47,091 nt of DNA from Arthrobacter globiformis (GTDB lineage: Bacteria; Actinomycetota; Actinomycetes; Actinomycetales; Micrococcaceae), in the NCBI RefSeq assembly GCF_003261175.1, contig NZ_QLNP01000082.1, positions 1 to 47,091 on the forward strand, written 5' to 3'. The position numbers and the translations under genes were made by a program. Position 1 is the first letter of the stretch. Each line of letters begins with the position of its first letter. This document shows positions 7,481 to 16,117 of this stretch, piece by piece. A model generated the notes under the pieces. It ran no database searches. It was not told the origin of the DNA and saw nothing but the letters and a program-made list of their open reading frames with translations.

Positions 7481-9586
7481 TCAGAAACCTCGTGCACCGC
7501 TTGCTGCCGGCGTGTTCGGCCCAATCTCTAGGAGCGTTGCGGCCGTCAGCTTCCTGAGGCGCCAGATGGCAATCAGAGCCGCTGACGCCTGGGCGGCGGA
7601 CCATAGCGCTGCGACGCCGAGGAGGCCGAATTCGCGGGCGCCAAGCGAAGCTGGCCCCACGACAAGGACGGCAGCGAGGACGGCTACGGCTGTGGCCTCG
7701 GCGAGGCGGCCCTGCGCCCGGCACAGACCGAAGTAGACCTGAGTCACGCAGCCCAGCAGTAGCGCCGGCACCAGGACAGGAAGCAGGATGGCGGTTGACG
7801 CGTACTCCGGCCCAAGGAAACGGAGAAGGTAGGGGCCAGCTATGAGCAACATCGCTCCGGTAACGAACGTGAGGGCGAGGCTGGTCTTGAGTGCGGAGGA
7901 CACCAGCCCCGGCCTTGATCTGCCTCCGGCCAGCGCCGTCTGCAGGGAGAACCCGGAAGACTGAGGAAAGAAGAAGACCGCAGACGCCATCATCCACGCC
8001 ATGTACCAGGACGCGGTTGCGGCCGGGCCGAGGGTAGCGGCCACGATCAGTGGAAGGAGATAGCGGGGGGCGCGGTCTGCGAGCATCAGCGCATGGTTCG
8101 GCAGGCCCGGCTTCAGAAGCCGCAGGGCCGGTCCGACCCGGAGCCCGTGCTTCCAGTCCGGTGACATCCCGGCACGGTTGAGCTGGCGCAGTCCGAGGAC
8201 CACACTGGCCAGGGCGCCGGCGCCCACCGCCGCCACCACCACTGCCACTTCCCGGATGCCACCGGCCATGGCGAAGGCCAGCACAGCCAGTTGAACCAGG
8301 CTCTGGGTCAGGCTCCTGACTAATGCGCGGTCGGAGCGCTCCTGTGCTACGCCCACGTGGTCCAGCTGGTACGCAACCGCGGCGAACAGCGCCGTCGCGG
8401 TGAACATCCCGGTTATGACGGGATCGTTCCAGGCCAGGCCCACGCCAGACCCCAACGCGTAGGTCACAGCCGCCACTGCACCGGACAGCACGACTGTGGA
8501 AACCCCGACGGTGAGGAGGCTGCTGGCAATCAGCCGGCGGCCGCCGTCGGACTGTTCGGGGAGCAGCGTAAGCGTGGCAGGCCCGACCCCCAGCATCCCG
8601 AGATGCACGGTCAGGAGGGCCGCAGCCACCACCGCAGAACCCATGCCGAGCTGCGCGGGCGGCAGCATGAACGCCGCCATCGCCCAGAACAGGAAACCGG
8701 TGGCCATGGGGGCTATCCGGGCGGCGGTCAGCCAGGCGGCGTTCCCGCCCACGGACAGGCCGGTGCCGGGCGGCCGCAGGAGCTCGCCGAACATCGACCT
8801 GTAGTTGTACACGAGGAAGCAGGCCCAGTACGCAAGGAATCGGGGCGCATGCAGCAGCGACAGACCGGCGCCGCGGACGGTGGCCAGGAGTGGAAGCAGC
8901 ACAAGCCAGCCGGCGCGGCCGGGGTGCTTGCGGACCGTGCGGGCCAGCCCGGCGCCGTCCTGGAGCCACTGATCACGGGCGGCGCCGAATGTGTCCATGA
9001 ACCGGTGGCGCACCGCTGTGATGCTGGAGACGCCAAGCCGGTAGCCGGCCTCTTCAAGCCTGATCCTGAGCTCGATGTCCTCGCCGGAGCGGAAGGTGTC
9101 ATCGAACGCCACGGACAGCAGGACTTTTCTTCGCATGAGGGTGGCGCACACGCCGAACCACGAGCGGACCCGGCTGTGGACGTGGTGCCAGGCCAGGGCC
9201 GCCCCCCAGTATCCGGGCCCATCCGCCTCGCTGACCAGGCCGAACTGCAGCCCGTCGTAGCCGCAGGCTTTGAACTCGTCCAGGAGACCGCCCAAAGCGC
9301 CCGGCGGAAGAACGACGTCGGCGTCGATCAGTGCTACGAGATCGGAACAGGCGTTCTCGACACCCAGCATCCGCGCTGCCGGCAACCCGCGGCCCTCGTC
9401 CGAGATGACGCGGGCGCCCATCGACCGTGCGATCTCCACTGTGTTGTCCGTAGAGCAGCCATCCACCACGATGATCTCGCGCGGCCTCTCGGCGCGGATG
9501 GACTCCAGGCATTCGGCAAGCCACCGCGCCGCATTCCGCGCGGGAACCACCACGGACACTTCGAGATCGTTCACGTGGGCACCCAA
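7481..9586 (-). CDS. GT2 glycosyltransferase fused to a MOP-type flippase
   Basis: A 701-residue two-domain protein. Residues ~9-275 are a GT2 domain (VSVVVPARNAA, IIVVDGCSTDNT, DxD motif LIDADVVL, SGEDIELRIRL); residues ~285-690 are a polytopic flippase with ~12 hydrophobic segments (GLPNHALMLADRAPRYLLPL, AQGRLAEA). Both parts match the separate genes at 1802-2614 and 2611-3921, so one polypeptide could transfer a sugar and deliver the lipid-linked product to the exporter. The TTG at 9586 was chosen because GGAGGAG (9591-9597) sits at ideal spacing; the in-frame GTG at 9574 is an alternative. The preceding kinase gene stops only two bases upstream. The continuous frame across the junction argues against a sequencing artefact. 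Confidence 0.85.
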   Translation of the reverse strand: MGAHVNDLEVSVVVPARNAARWLAECLESIRAERPREIIVVDGCSTDNTVEIARSMGARVISDEGRGLPAARMLGVENACSDLVALIDADVVLPPGALGGLLDEFKACGYDGLQFGLVSEADGPGYWGAALAWHHVHSRVRSWFGVCATLMRRKVLLSVAFDDTFRSGEDIELRIRLEEAGYRLGVSSITAVRHRFMDTFGAARDQWLQDGAGLARTVRKHPGRAGWLVLLPLLATVRGAGLSLLHAPRFLAYWACFLVYNYRSMFGELLRPPGTGLSVGGNAAWLTAARIAPMATGFLFWAMAAFMLPPAQLGMGSAVVAAALLTVHLGMLGVGPATLTLLPEQSDGGRRLIASSLLTVGVSTVVLSGAVAAVTYALGSGVGLAWNDPVITGMFTATALFAAVAYQLDHVGVAQERSDRALVRSLTQSLVQLAVLAFAMAGGIREVAVVVAAVGAGALASVVLGLRQLNRAGMSPDWKHGLRVGPALRLLKPGLPNHALMLADRAPRYLLPLIVAATLGPAATASWYMAWMMASAVFFFPQSSGFSLQTALAGGRSRPGLVSSALKTSLALTFVTGAMLLIAGPYLLRFLGPEYASTAILLPVLVPALLLGCVTQVYFGLCRAQGRLAEATAVAVLAAVLVVGPASLGAREFGLLGVAALWSAAQASAALIAIWRLRKLTAATLLEIGPNTPAASGARGF

Positions 9587-9587
9587 G

Positions 9588-10688
9588 TCACTCCTCCAGC
9601 TTGGAGCTGATCAGGCCGGCCACATAGTCCGACGTCCGGTCGGCGGACCAAGCGGCGGGAATTCTGAGCAGGGAGCACGGCACGTCCTCGAGGGCGCGGC
9701 GAACCACGGCTGCCTTCTGGCTGAAAAATTCCTCAAGCGGAACCAGGCCCGTCGCGCCAAGGGCCTCGATCAGCCGCCGTGACACCACCGGGAGCTCGGA
9801 GTGGAAGTTCCCGACGATGCGGGAGGTCATCCACTCGCGGCTGCGTGTCTCCAGCCGGGCTTCGGAACCGTCGTAGCGTTCCAGGAAGATGGCCAGCCGG
9901 GTGAGCGCCGCCGATGAGATGCCGTCCCGTCCGAAAACCAGCTCCGGATGGACCATGCGGTGCTCCGGGGACCATCGGCGGGTGAAGGCGGCGGTCTTCG
10001 GGTAGCGGACGATCACAGGATGGACAGCCGTGGCAAGGTGGGCCACCGTGTTCGTCAGCCAGCCTGGAGCCAAAGGCTTACGTGCGCCGCTGAACACCTC
10101 GGGGTAGATCCTGCGGTGGTGCGGCTTGAGGAACATCGGTTTGGCATAGCCCATGAGCATACTGTCGGCATCCAGGAATGCCCAGTCGTCGGCCATGAAC
10201 CGCACGCCTGGCATGGCCGTAAGCTTCGCGACCGTGCTGGTCTTGCCCACTCCGCCCCAGGCCGGAAGCAGGACTCCCGAGCCGCGGAAGTCCACCACCG
10301 CCGCATGGATCATGGCGGCGTTCTGCCTGATGCAGAGCCGGTCCAGCAGGGGAATGACGGCCGTCAGCAGCTCGCCCCGGCCCTGGACCGAGTAACCGTC
10401 CCGGGTTTCCTGGACCTGGACGCGGTCCGCCGGGATGTGGAGCGACTCCGGCGTAAACCGGAAGGCATCCTCGGCGTGCGACTGTTCCCCCACGTCCGCC
10501 GTTTCCGCGCTGACATGCAGGCGGAGCGGTGCCCGGGACGGTCCGAGGAACGGAGCGAGCATGTCCCGCAGCTGTGCTTCGCCGGGCGTGCCGGGGGCCA
10601 CATCGATGCCCACGAGGCCGTGGACATCGAAGCTGGCGCCGGTGGACGGGAGCGAGTCCCTCAGGACGTCTTTTTCGGACTGACTCAT
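9588..10688 (-). CDS. HprK-like P-loop serine kinase (second copy)
   Basis: A 366-residue paralog of the kinase at 694-1791, similar along its whole length. The Walker A loop GGVGKT is at residues 145-150, followed by MADDWAFLDAD with the Asp pair and the GYAKPMFLKPHHR segment. The start is the ATG at 10688, preceded by GGAGGG; a longer open frame to 10814 runs into the neighbouring gene and looks non-coding. It sits two bases upstream of the GT2-flippase fusion, so each of the two kinase copies has a GT2 and a flippase directly downstream. Phosphorylation of a protein in glycan assembly is a reasonable guess; substrate and activity are unproven. Confidence 0.75.
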   Translation of the reverse strand: MSQSEKDVLRDSLPSTGASFDVHGLVGIDVAPGTPGEAQLRDMLAPFLGPSRAPLRLHVSAETADVGEQSHAEDAFRFTPESLHIPADRVQVQETRDGYSVQGRGELLTAVIPLLDRLCIRQNAAMIHAAVVDFRGSGVLLPAWGGVGKTSTVAKLTAMPGVRFMADDWAFLDADSMLMGYAKPMFLKPHHRRIYPEVFSGARKPLAPGWLTNTVAHLATAVHPVIVRYPKTAAFTRRWSPEHRMVHPELVFGRDGISSAALTRLAIFLERYDGSEARLETRSREWMTSRIVGNFHSELPVVSRRLIEALGATGLVPLEEFFSQKAAVVRRALEDVPCSLLRIPAAWSADRTSDYVAGLISSKLEE

Positions 10689-10749
10689 GCTTCCGGCCCT
10701 CCAGCGGTCTCGGTGATTCGGGCAAAGCTGCCCTGCGGGTACATCCGGA

Positions 10750-11748
10750 TCATTTGACTTCCCTCCAGCTGGCGTGGGACTCGTGCGGCTCGAGGCCCCC
10801 GCCAGTGCGATCAAGGGGCAGGCGGCGTCCCCGGATGTACCCGCAAGTAGTTACGGCCAGCACGGCCAGGATGGACCCGGCCCGGCGAAGACCGGCGGGG
10901 TCCGTTCCCCGGATCCTGCCCAGAATGCCGGCTGCCACGGCACGGGGCAGCACGCCGCGGACGTACCGGCGTTCGGGCCCCAGAGCGCGCTTGTGGCCGA
11001 CGATCTTGCTGACCAGGGCTTTTGATATTCCCTCAGACCAGCCGCGGCGCAGCATGTAGTTCAGCGTCCCCCGCTGCGCGGGGACGTAATGGTTCACCAC
11101 GGCCGCCGGTTCGTACACCACGCGGCCACCCGGCGAACCTATGGCAGCGCGGATGCAGATTTCCGTCTCCTCGCAGCCCAAAGGCAGCGAGTTTTGCCGG
11201 CCCAGGGACGTGTTGAAACCACCCACCATCTGGATGACCTGGGAACGGAAGGACATATTGGCGCCGATGACGTTGCGGACCTCGGCCGCCACCTTGGGCA
11301 TGCCGCGGTGCGTGCAGCCGACGATCCAGTCCAGCTCCTCGCCGAAATAGGCCGGCCGGCTTGTTTCCCATTCCGGCACCACACGTCCGCCCACGGCCAG
11401 CACATCAGGGTCGTCGTAGAGGGCCGTCAGCCGCTCCAGCCAGTCCGGGGCCGCCACCGCATCGTCATCGAGGAAGGCAACGACCCCGGCCGTTGCCGCG
11501 GCGGCCCCCGTGTTCCGTGCTCCGGAGAGGCCTTTGGGGCCCGTGTTCTCCAGGAGCACGACATCATCGACCGAGAAGATGAGCCGCTTGTACAGGTCAA
11601 CGTTATAGTCAACCACCACGATGGTCTGCTGTGGCGGCACCGTTTGTGCACGGACGGATTCGACGGCGGCCATCAGCCGGTCCCAGCGGTCTTCCGTGTA
11701 GGAGCAGATCACCACCGAAACGGCCGGAACCCCTTCAACGTGGTTCAC
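10750..11748 (-). CDS. Family 2 glycosyltransferase
   Basis: A GT2 enzyme of ~332 residues: VSVVICSYTEDRW, IVVVDYN, LSGARNTGAAAA and the metal motif AFLDDDAVAAPDW, then a LGCEETEICIR acceptor segment. The C-terminal ~90 residues are basic and weakly hydrophobic (ending GYIRGRRLPL...) and may associate with the membrane. The start is set at the GTG at 11748, because AGGTGA lies five bases upstream; the GTG at 11757 is in frame but has no ribosome site. The upstream GT2 gene ends at 11750, so the genes are coupled. There are 61 bases before the kinase gene, the largest gap in this operon. Confidence 0.85.
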   Translation of the reverse strand: MNHVEGVPAVSVVICSYTEDRWDRLMAAVESVRAQTVPPQQTIVVVDYNVDLYKRLIFSVDDVVLLENTGPKGLSGARNTGAAAATAGVVAFLDDDAVAAPDWLERLTALYDDPDVLAVGGRVVPEWETSRPAYFGEELDWIVGCTHRGMPKVAAEVRNVIGANMSFRSQVIQMVGGFNTSLGRQNSLPLGCEETEICIRAAIGSPGGRVVYEPAAVVNHYVPAQRGTLNYMLRRGWSEGISKALVSKIVGHKRALGPERRYVRGVLPRAVAAGILGRIRGTDPAGLRRAGSILAVLAVTTCGYIRGRRLPLDRTGGGLEPHESHASWREVK

Positions 11749-11749
11749 G

Positions 11750-12613
11750 TTAATCACCTGCTATCAGACCAAGGACGGTTGCCGGATCCGTCGGGATGTG
11801 GGGGAGGGAGATGCTGGGGTACCTGTATTTCACGCGCCTGAGCGACTCCGGCCGGGCGCCGGCCGTGGGTGCTTCCCAGCCCACGCACTCACGGGCCAGG
11901 GTCCTCAGTACGCGCCACCCGTCGCGGAATGTGTGCAGGTTGGAATTGCCGGAGATCCGGTTGAGTTCGTTGCTGGGAACCTCGGCGATCCGCAGACCGG
12001 CCCTGGACGCGCGGACGATCAGCTCGGTCTCGATTTCAAACCCTTCGGACGCCAGTTCGAGGATCTGCAGGCACTCCCGCCGCATGGCGATGTAGCCGTA
12101 GCACAGATCGGAATAGTTGCTGTGGAGCACTACGTTGGCCAGGCGGGTCAGGGCCCGGTTGCCGGCACTGCGGAGCAGCGTGATGTCCTCCGACCCGCCA
12201 CCGGTGACGTACCTGGAGCCCTTCACGAAGTCGAATTCATGCTGCAGCGGGGTGACAAACCAGCCTATTTCCTGCGGATCCATGCTCCCATCGGCGTCCA
12301 GCATGACGATGATGTCTCCGGAGGCCGCAGCGAGCCCGGCCCGGACGGCGAAACCCTTGCCGGCGTGGGTCTCCGAGACCACCACCACATCGAGGCGCAG
12401 GGCACGGGCGACGTCAACCGTGCTGTCCAGTGAACGGCCGTCGACGATCACCACTTCGTCCACGTACGAGGGCATGCGGCGCAGAACCCACGGGAGGTTC
12501 ATGGCTTCGTTCAGGGTGGGAATCACCACGCTGATTGAGGCCAGAGAAACCGGCGCCGGACTTGGTGCGTGAACAGTTGAAACTTGTACGGGGATGGTCA
12601 CTAGCCTCACCAC
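11750..12613 (-). CDS. DPM1-like family 2 glycosyltransferase
   Basis: 287 residues. ISVVIPTLNEAMNLPWVL starts the GT-A fold at ~residue 27, VVIVDGRSLDST follows, the metal motif is VMLDADGSMDP and FVKGSRYV is the conserved strand after it. This combination, including the GKGFAVRAGLAAA loop, is typical of dolichol/polyprenyl-phosphate mannose synthase-like enzymes, which load a sugar onto a lipid phosphate carrier at the membrane. No C-terminal membrane helices are present. It is the first gene of the minus-strand operon, and the GTG at 12613 opens the frame; no strong ribosome site is visible, so a slightly later GTG (12610 or 12601) is possible. Confidence 0.85.
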   Translation of the reverse strand: MVRLVTIPVQVSTVHAPSPAPVSLASISVVIPTLNEAMNLPWVLRRMPSYVDEVVIVDGRSLDSTVDVARALRLDVVVVSETHAGKGFAVRAGLAAASGDIIVMLDADGSMDPQEIGWFVTPLQHEFDFVKGSRYVTGGGSEDITLLRSAGNRALTRLANVVLHSNYSDLCYGYIAMRRECLQILELASEGFEIETELIVRASRAGLRIAEVPSNELNRISGNSNLHTFRDGWRVLRTLARECVGWEAPTAGARPESLRRVKYRYPSISLPHIPTDPATVLGLIAGD

Positions 12614-12759
12614 TCATTGGGGTCGTATGCCTATGCCCCTCCCGAGCAGCCTCCCCGGCTGGTTACGGGAAATCGAAGCGCCTGCTGCTGCTGCGGTCCT
12701 GGCAACTTGCTTGCACTCCCCCTCGGACCATGTTCGGCTGAGCAGCCTGTAAAAAGCTT

Positions 12760-12812
12760 GGGATTCCTTGAAACAGCCCCAGTTTTGGGGGTCAGGGATT
12801 CCTTGGAATCCC
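12760..12812. promoter_or_regulatory. Paired GGGATTCCTTG repeats, the second a perfect palindrome
   Basis: GGGATTCCTTG occurs at 12760-12770 and again at 12795-12805, 35 bases apart. The second copy is part of a perfect 8-bp inverted repeat, GGGATTCC-TT-GGAATCCC (12795-12812). The pair lies in the 225-base divergent region between the DPM1-like operon (-) and the GH16 gene (+), 27 bases before the GH16 start. This looks like a two-site operator; the regulator is unknown. Confidence 0.55.
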
Positions 12813-12838
12813 CAAGGCCCAAATGCCATAGTTTCCCC

Positions 12839-13948
12839 ATGGCCTCAACCCCAGCGCACGGTAACCACCAAAAACACCGCGTATGGAGGTTCGCCGCGCT
12901 TGGCGCGGTGGCGATACTCACCGCGTGCGCTCCGGTGGCCAAGGAAGCGCAGCGGCTGCCGATGGACCGGCTGCCCGAGACGCAACCCTCAGCGGTCAGG
13001 CCGTCCACCAGGGCACTGTCGCCGGCTACGCCCCCTCCCGTCAAGCCCTCTGCAGCGGCGCCAACTGCAGCGGCACCAACTGCGGCGGCGCCGCCTGCAG
13101 TGCCACGGGCGGCAGCTGAACCAACTGCACCTGCACCGTCCGCGACGGCAACGGCGGGACGGCGGCCCACCCCGGGGACGCCAGTCCCTGCCGTCGACCC
13201 CGCGGTGCACAAGTTGCCTGTAGGCGATTTGCCCGGCTGGAAGCAGGTGTTCGTGGAGGACTTTAACCGCGGCGACGTGCCCATTGGCGCATTTCCCGGC
13301 CCGGCCTACATTGACAAGTGGAGTGCCGGCTACAAAGACGGATGGCCCGATTCCGCAGGCCAGACCGGCCAGCCTTCACGCTACTATCCATCCAAGGTCC
13401 TCAGTGTGAAAAATGGCATGCTGGACTGGTACCTGCACTCGGAGAACGGCATTTCGATGGGGGCAGCGCCTACTCCCAAGATTCCGAATGCCACCACCAA
13501 CCCTCCCCGCGCCAACAGCCTCCTCTACGGCAGGTACTCCGTCCGGTTCAAGGCAGATCCCCTGAAAGGCTTCAAGACGGCCTGGCTCCTGTGGCCGGAC
13601 AGCAAGATGTGGCCCCGGGACGGAGAAATTGACTTCCCGGAAAGCGATCTGGCCACATCCTCGTTCTACGGAGCGGTGCACAAGATGGGCACCGACCCGC
13701 GCGACACAGATGTCTTCTATGCCAATGCTTCGTTCACCTCCTGGCATGTCGCCACTATGGAGTGGTCGCCGGGAAAGGTCGAGTTCTTCCTCGATGGACA
13801 CTCGCTCGGAGCAGGCACTTCCCGAGTGCCGAACACCCCCATGCACTACATACTCCAAACGGAATCCTGCATGTTCAATGTGTGTCCCAAACCTGAGACG
13901 GCAGGGCACCTCCACTTGGACTGGATCGCTATCTGGAAACGCGCTTAG
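12839..13948 (+). CDS. GH16-family glycoside hydrolase, lipoprotein
   Basis: A 369-residue secreted lipoprotein. Residues 1-30 are a signal peptide with lipobox LTAC (C30). Residues ~40-110 are a Pro/Ala/Thr-rich linker with AAPTA repeats. Residues ~130-369 are a GH16 beta-jelly-roll with the catalytic signature EIDFPE (E263 nucleophile, D265, E268 acid/base) and the usual W-rich surroundings (KTAWLLWP, SWHVATMEW). Family members cleave beta-1,3 or beta-1,4 glucans and galactans, or trim exopolysaccharides (ExoK type). Next to two polysaccharide operons, a role in processing the cell's own glycan is plausible, but external scavenging cannot be excluded. The ATG at 12839 gives the proper signal peptide although no clear ribosome site precedes it. 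Convergent with the next gene, 17 bases apart. Confidence 0.88.
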   Translation: MASTPAHGNHQKHRVWRFAALGAVAILTACAPVAKEAQRLPMDRLPETQPSAVRPSTRALSPATPPPVKPSAAAPTAAAPTAAAPPAVPRAAAEPTAPAPSATATAGRRPTPGTPVPAVDPAVHKLPVGDLPGWKQVFVEDFNRGDVPIGAFPGPAYIDKWSAGYKDGWPDSAGQTGQPSRYYPSKVLSVKNGMLDWYLHSENGISMGAAPTPKIPNATTNPPRANSLLYGRYSVRFKADPLKGFKTAWLLWPDSKMWPRDGEIDFPESDLATSSFYGAVHKMGTDPRDTDVFYANASFTSWHVATMEWSPGKVEFFLDGHSLGAGTSRVPNTPMHYILQTESCMFNVCPKPETAGHLHLDWIAIWKRA

Positions 13949-13965
13949 GGTCCGTAACTGCCCGC

Positions 13966-15102
13966 CTATTTCCGGTCGATACCGAAGCTGTCTGTAAAGG
14001 TGTACCCCTCCGCCGGGACAAACTTTGCCGCGAGCCGGTCAGCGGTGGCCGTCACGTCCAGCGTGCCGAGGGCGGCGTCGCGGTTGCGCCCTGACCAGGT
14101 GGCAAAGTAGCGGGATTCCGAATCCTGGTCGTTGACGTCGTAGAGCCCCTTACCGCCGGTTCCGACTGTGGCGAAGACCGTTCCGGCACCCTGGACCATT
14201 GTGGCGTCCGAATCCGCGAGGCAGCCTTGGGAGAACGTGTCCGGCAGCAGTGCCGGGCAATCCTGGCCCCTGCCCAGCTGGTGGCTCCGTTGGTAGACGT
14301 GGTCGTGGGCGCTCAGGACCAGGTCTGCCTTCTTGTCGATGAGCATGTCCGTGAAGTCAGCTCCCGCCTGGCACCCATATTTGCCCACGCTAAGGCAAGG
14401 AGTGTGCATGCCCACCACGGTCCAGGGAATGTTCTTTGCCCTCGCCCCGTCCAACGCGGCTGCTGTCCAGCGCCACCGCTCACTGCCCCGCGAATAGTCC
14501 AGGTTGTTTCCGTCATGGAATTTGATCCCCGGGGACACCAGGATGAAACGCACCAGCGGGTTACGTTCCGGGTAGTCGGCGTACCACTGGATTCCGTACT
14601 CGCCCTGGAGCCCCGGCAGCTTGTTGGGCAGGCAGTTGACGATGTTGGCGATGTCGCCGTCATGGCCGTCGCTCTCGTGGTTCCCGGTGACCAACTGGTA
14701 GGGAAAGCCCCCGCCCAGTTTGCCGGTGACCATGTCACAAAAATCCTGCTCGCGCCCTGCCTCGTAGGGGAAGTCCCCGAGGGCCAGGTTCAGCTCCGGG
14801 CGCAGGGCGCCGATCGTGTCAAGCACCTTCCTGGCCCCCGTGCCCAGCCCGATGTCGCCCTGGGCTGTGAAATGGACGGCGGCTGGCACTGTGGTTGAGG
14901 AAGGCCCTGCCGGGGAGAAGGGTTCCACGGGGCTGGGTGACGCGGTTGCCCGTCCAGACGTACCTGGCGAAGCCGGCGTCCCTAACGACGACGACGGCGG
15001 CAGCGCGGGGGGACCGGACTGGCACGCTGTAAGCAGCAGCGCCATCGAGAGTACGGCCGGAGCAACCCCGGACCATCTCCGCTCTTTCGACAGTCCAGTC
15101 AT
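13966..15102 (-). CDS. Metallophosphoesterase lipoprotein
   Basis: A 378-residue secreted lipoprotein: signal peptide with lipobox LTAC (C27), a Ser/Pro/Thr-rich linker to about residue 75, then a metallophosphatase domain. Visible motifs are QGDIGLG, LALGDFPYE, VTGNHESDG, VVGMHTPCL and LSAHDHVYQR, the order expected of purple-acid-phosphatase-like calcineurin enzymes. It would act outside the membrane, tethered to it, on an unknown phosphoester. The ATG at 15102 has GAGGGA just upstream. Not related in detail to the cytoplasmic phosphoesterase at 6330-7385, which has LpxH-type motifs. Confidence 0.85.
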   Translation of the reverse strand: MTGLSKERRWSGVAPAVLSMALLLTACQSGPPALPPSSSLGTPASPGTSGRATASPSPVEPFSPAGPSSTTVPAAVHFTAQGDIGLGTGARKVLDTIGALRPELNLALGDFPYEAGREQDFCDMVTGKLGGGFPYQLVTGNHESDGHDGDIANIVNCLPNKLPGLQGEYGIQWYADYPERNPLVRFILVSPGIKFHDGNNLDYSRGSERWRWTAAALDGARAKNIPWTVVGMHTPCLSVGKYGCQAGADFTDMLIDKKADLVLSAHDHVYQRSHQLGRGQDCPALLPDTFSQGCLADSDATMVQGAGTVFATVGTGGKGLYDVNDQDSESRYFATWSGRNRDAALGTLDVTATADRLAAKFVPAEGYTFTDSFGIDRK

Positions 15103-15247
15103 GATCCCTCACACGCGGAACTAAGCCTGATGCCGCCGCAGGCTGGCGGACAGCAATGACCCTTAGGCCCTCAGCGTATGCCCGCAGCGGCCCAAAACCA
15201 TGCTCCGGCGCTAGCGCGGACGACAGTGACGCCGCGAGTAATGAATA

Positions 15248-15262
15248 TGACAACTCTTGTCA
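15248..15262. promoter_or_regulatory. TGACAA-CTC-TTGTCA palindrome
   Basis: A perfect 6-bp inverted repeat with a 3-base centre lies in the 214-base divergent region, 55 bases before the protease start. The rest of that region shows no other clear signal. Candidate operator; regulator unknown. Confidence 0.45.
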
Positions 15263-15316
15263 CTGCACGTAGCCTCGCAGGCGGACCTCTCACACCCGAC
15301 GCCAAGGAGTCCCACG

Positions 15317-16114
15317 TTGAAGATCGCGAAAATCCTAGCCGCGGCCACGGCCTGCGCGGCCCTGCTCGCCCCCGTTCTCTGTGGCCCGCCGGCGCAGGCC
15401 GCCGCGGCCCGGGAGGTGCCTCTCAAGGAAGTTCCGGCCCCGGGCGGCGACGGCACGTTGAGCCGGGACATCGCGGGTGGCAGCACCACGACGGTTGCAG
15501 CCGCACCCTTCACGGTGCAAGTTTCCTTCGACTCCGCAGGCACCACCGTGGGGTGCGCCGGCAGTCAGATCGCTGCGGGCTGGGTCATTACGGCCAAGCA
15601 CTGCAACTCCGCGAGCCTCAGGTCGGTCCGGCTGGGCACCAGCTACCTCGGAACCGGAGGTACCGTCCGTTCGGTTGCCGCACGCTACCCCGCTCCGGCC
15701 GGGGACGTCCTGTTGCTGAAGCTGTCCACGCCGTACTACGGCTCCTACGTGGGCCTGTCCAGTTCCTTTCCTGCCACCGGAACCCGCGCGAGGGTTTATG
15801 GCTGGGGCGATCAGTCCGAGGGGTCCGGTGCCATGTCCTACTACCTCAAAGCGGCGGACGTCTCGGTGGTGTGGCAGGGCGTGGACAACTACGGCGGTCC
15901 GTCTGTCCGGACGCGGTCGCAGAGCGGCCACACGCTCGGCGGCGACTCGGGCGGCCCGCTCATCGTGAACGGAAAACTTGCAGGGGTCCTGTCCTCGTCG
16001 GACATTCTGCCGGTCCCGAACCCCTCGAATTACACCGGCTACTACAACGACCACGCCTCCGTGGTCCGCAACCTCGCCTGGATCACCAGCGTCTCAGGGG
16101 TTCGGGGCTCCTAG
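15317..16114 (+). CDS. Secreted trypsin-like serine protease (S1 family)
   Basis: 265 residues. A signal peptide (KIAKILAAATACAALLAP..., cleavage after AQA near residue 30) and a short propeptide precede a chymotrypsin fold. The catalytic triad is complete: H95 (AKHC), D130 (GDVLLLKL) and S211 (GGDSGGPLI). The WVITAKHC context and the Cys pair around the His are standard. The start is the TTG at 15317, seven bases after AAGGAG; the longer open frame to 15257 adds residues that would spoil the signal peptide. The chain ends soon after the last strand, so there is no extra binding domain. Confidence 0.9.
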   Translation: MKIAKILAAATACAALLAPVLCGPPAQAAAAREVPLKEVPAPGGDGTLSRDIAGGSTTTVAAAPFTVQVSFDSAGTTVGCAGSQIAAGWVITAKHCNSASLRSVRLGTSYLGTGGTVRSVAARYPAPAGDVLLLKLSTPYYGSYVGLSSSFPATGTRARVYGWGDQSEGSGAMSYYLKAADVSVVWQGVDNYGGPSVRTRSQSGHTLGGDSGGPLIVNGKLAGVLSSSDILPVPNPSNYTGYYNDHASVVRNLAWITSVSGVRGS

Positions 16115-16117
16115 CGG

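Noticed and set aside
13048-13110. Repetitive GCAGCGGC-rich stretch in the GH16 gene as a DNA repeat element
   Set aside because: It simply encodes the Ala/Pro/Thr linker of a lipoprotein.
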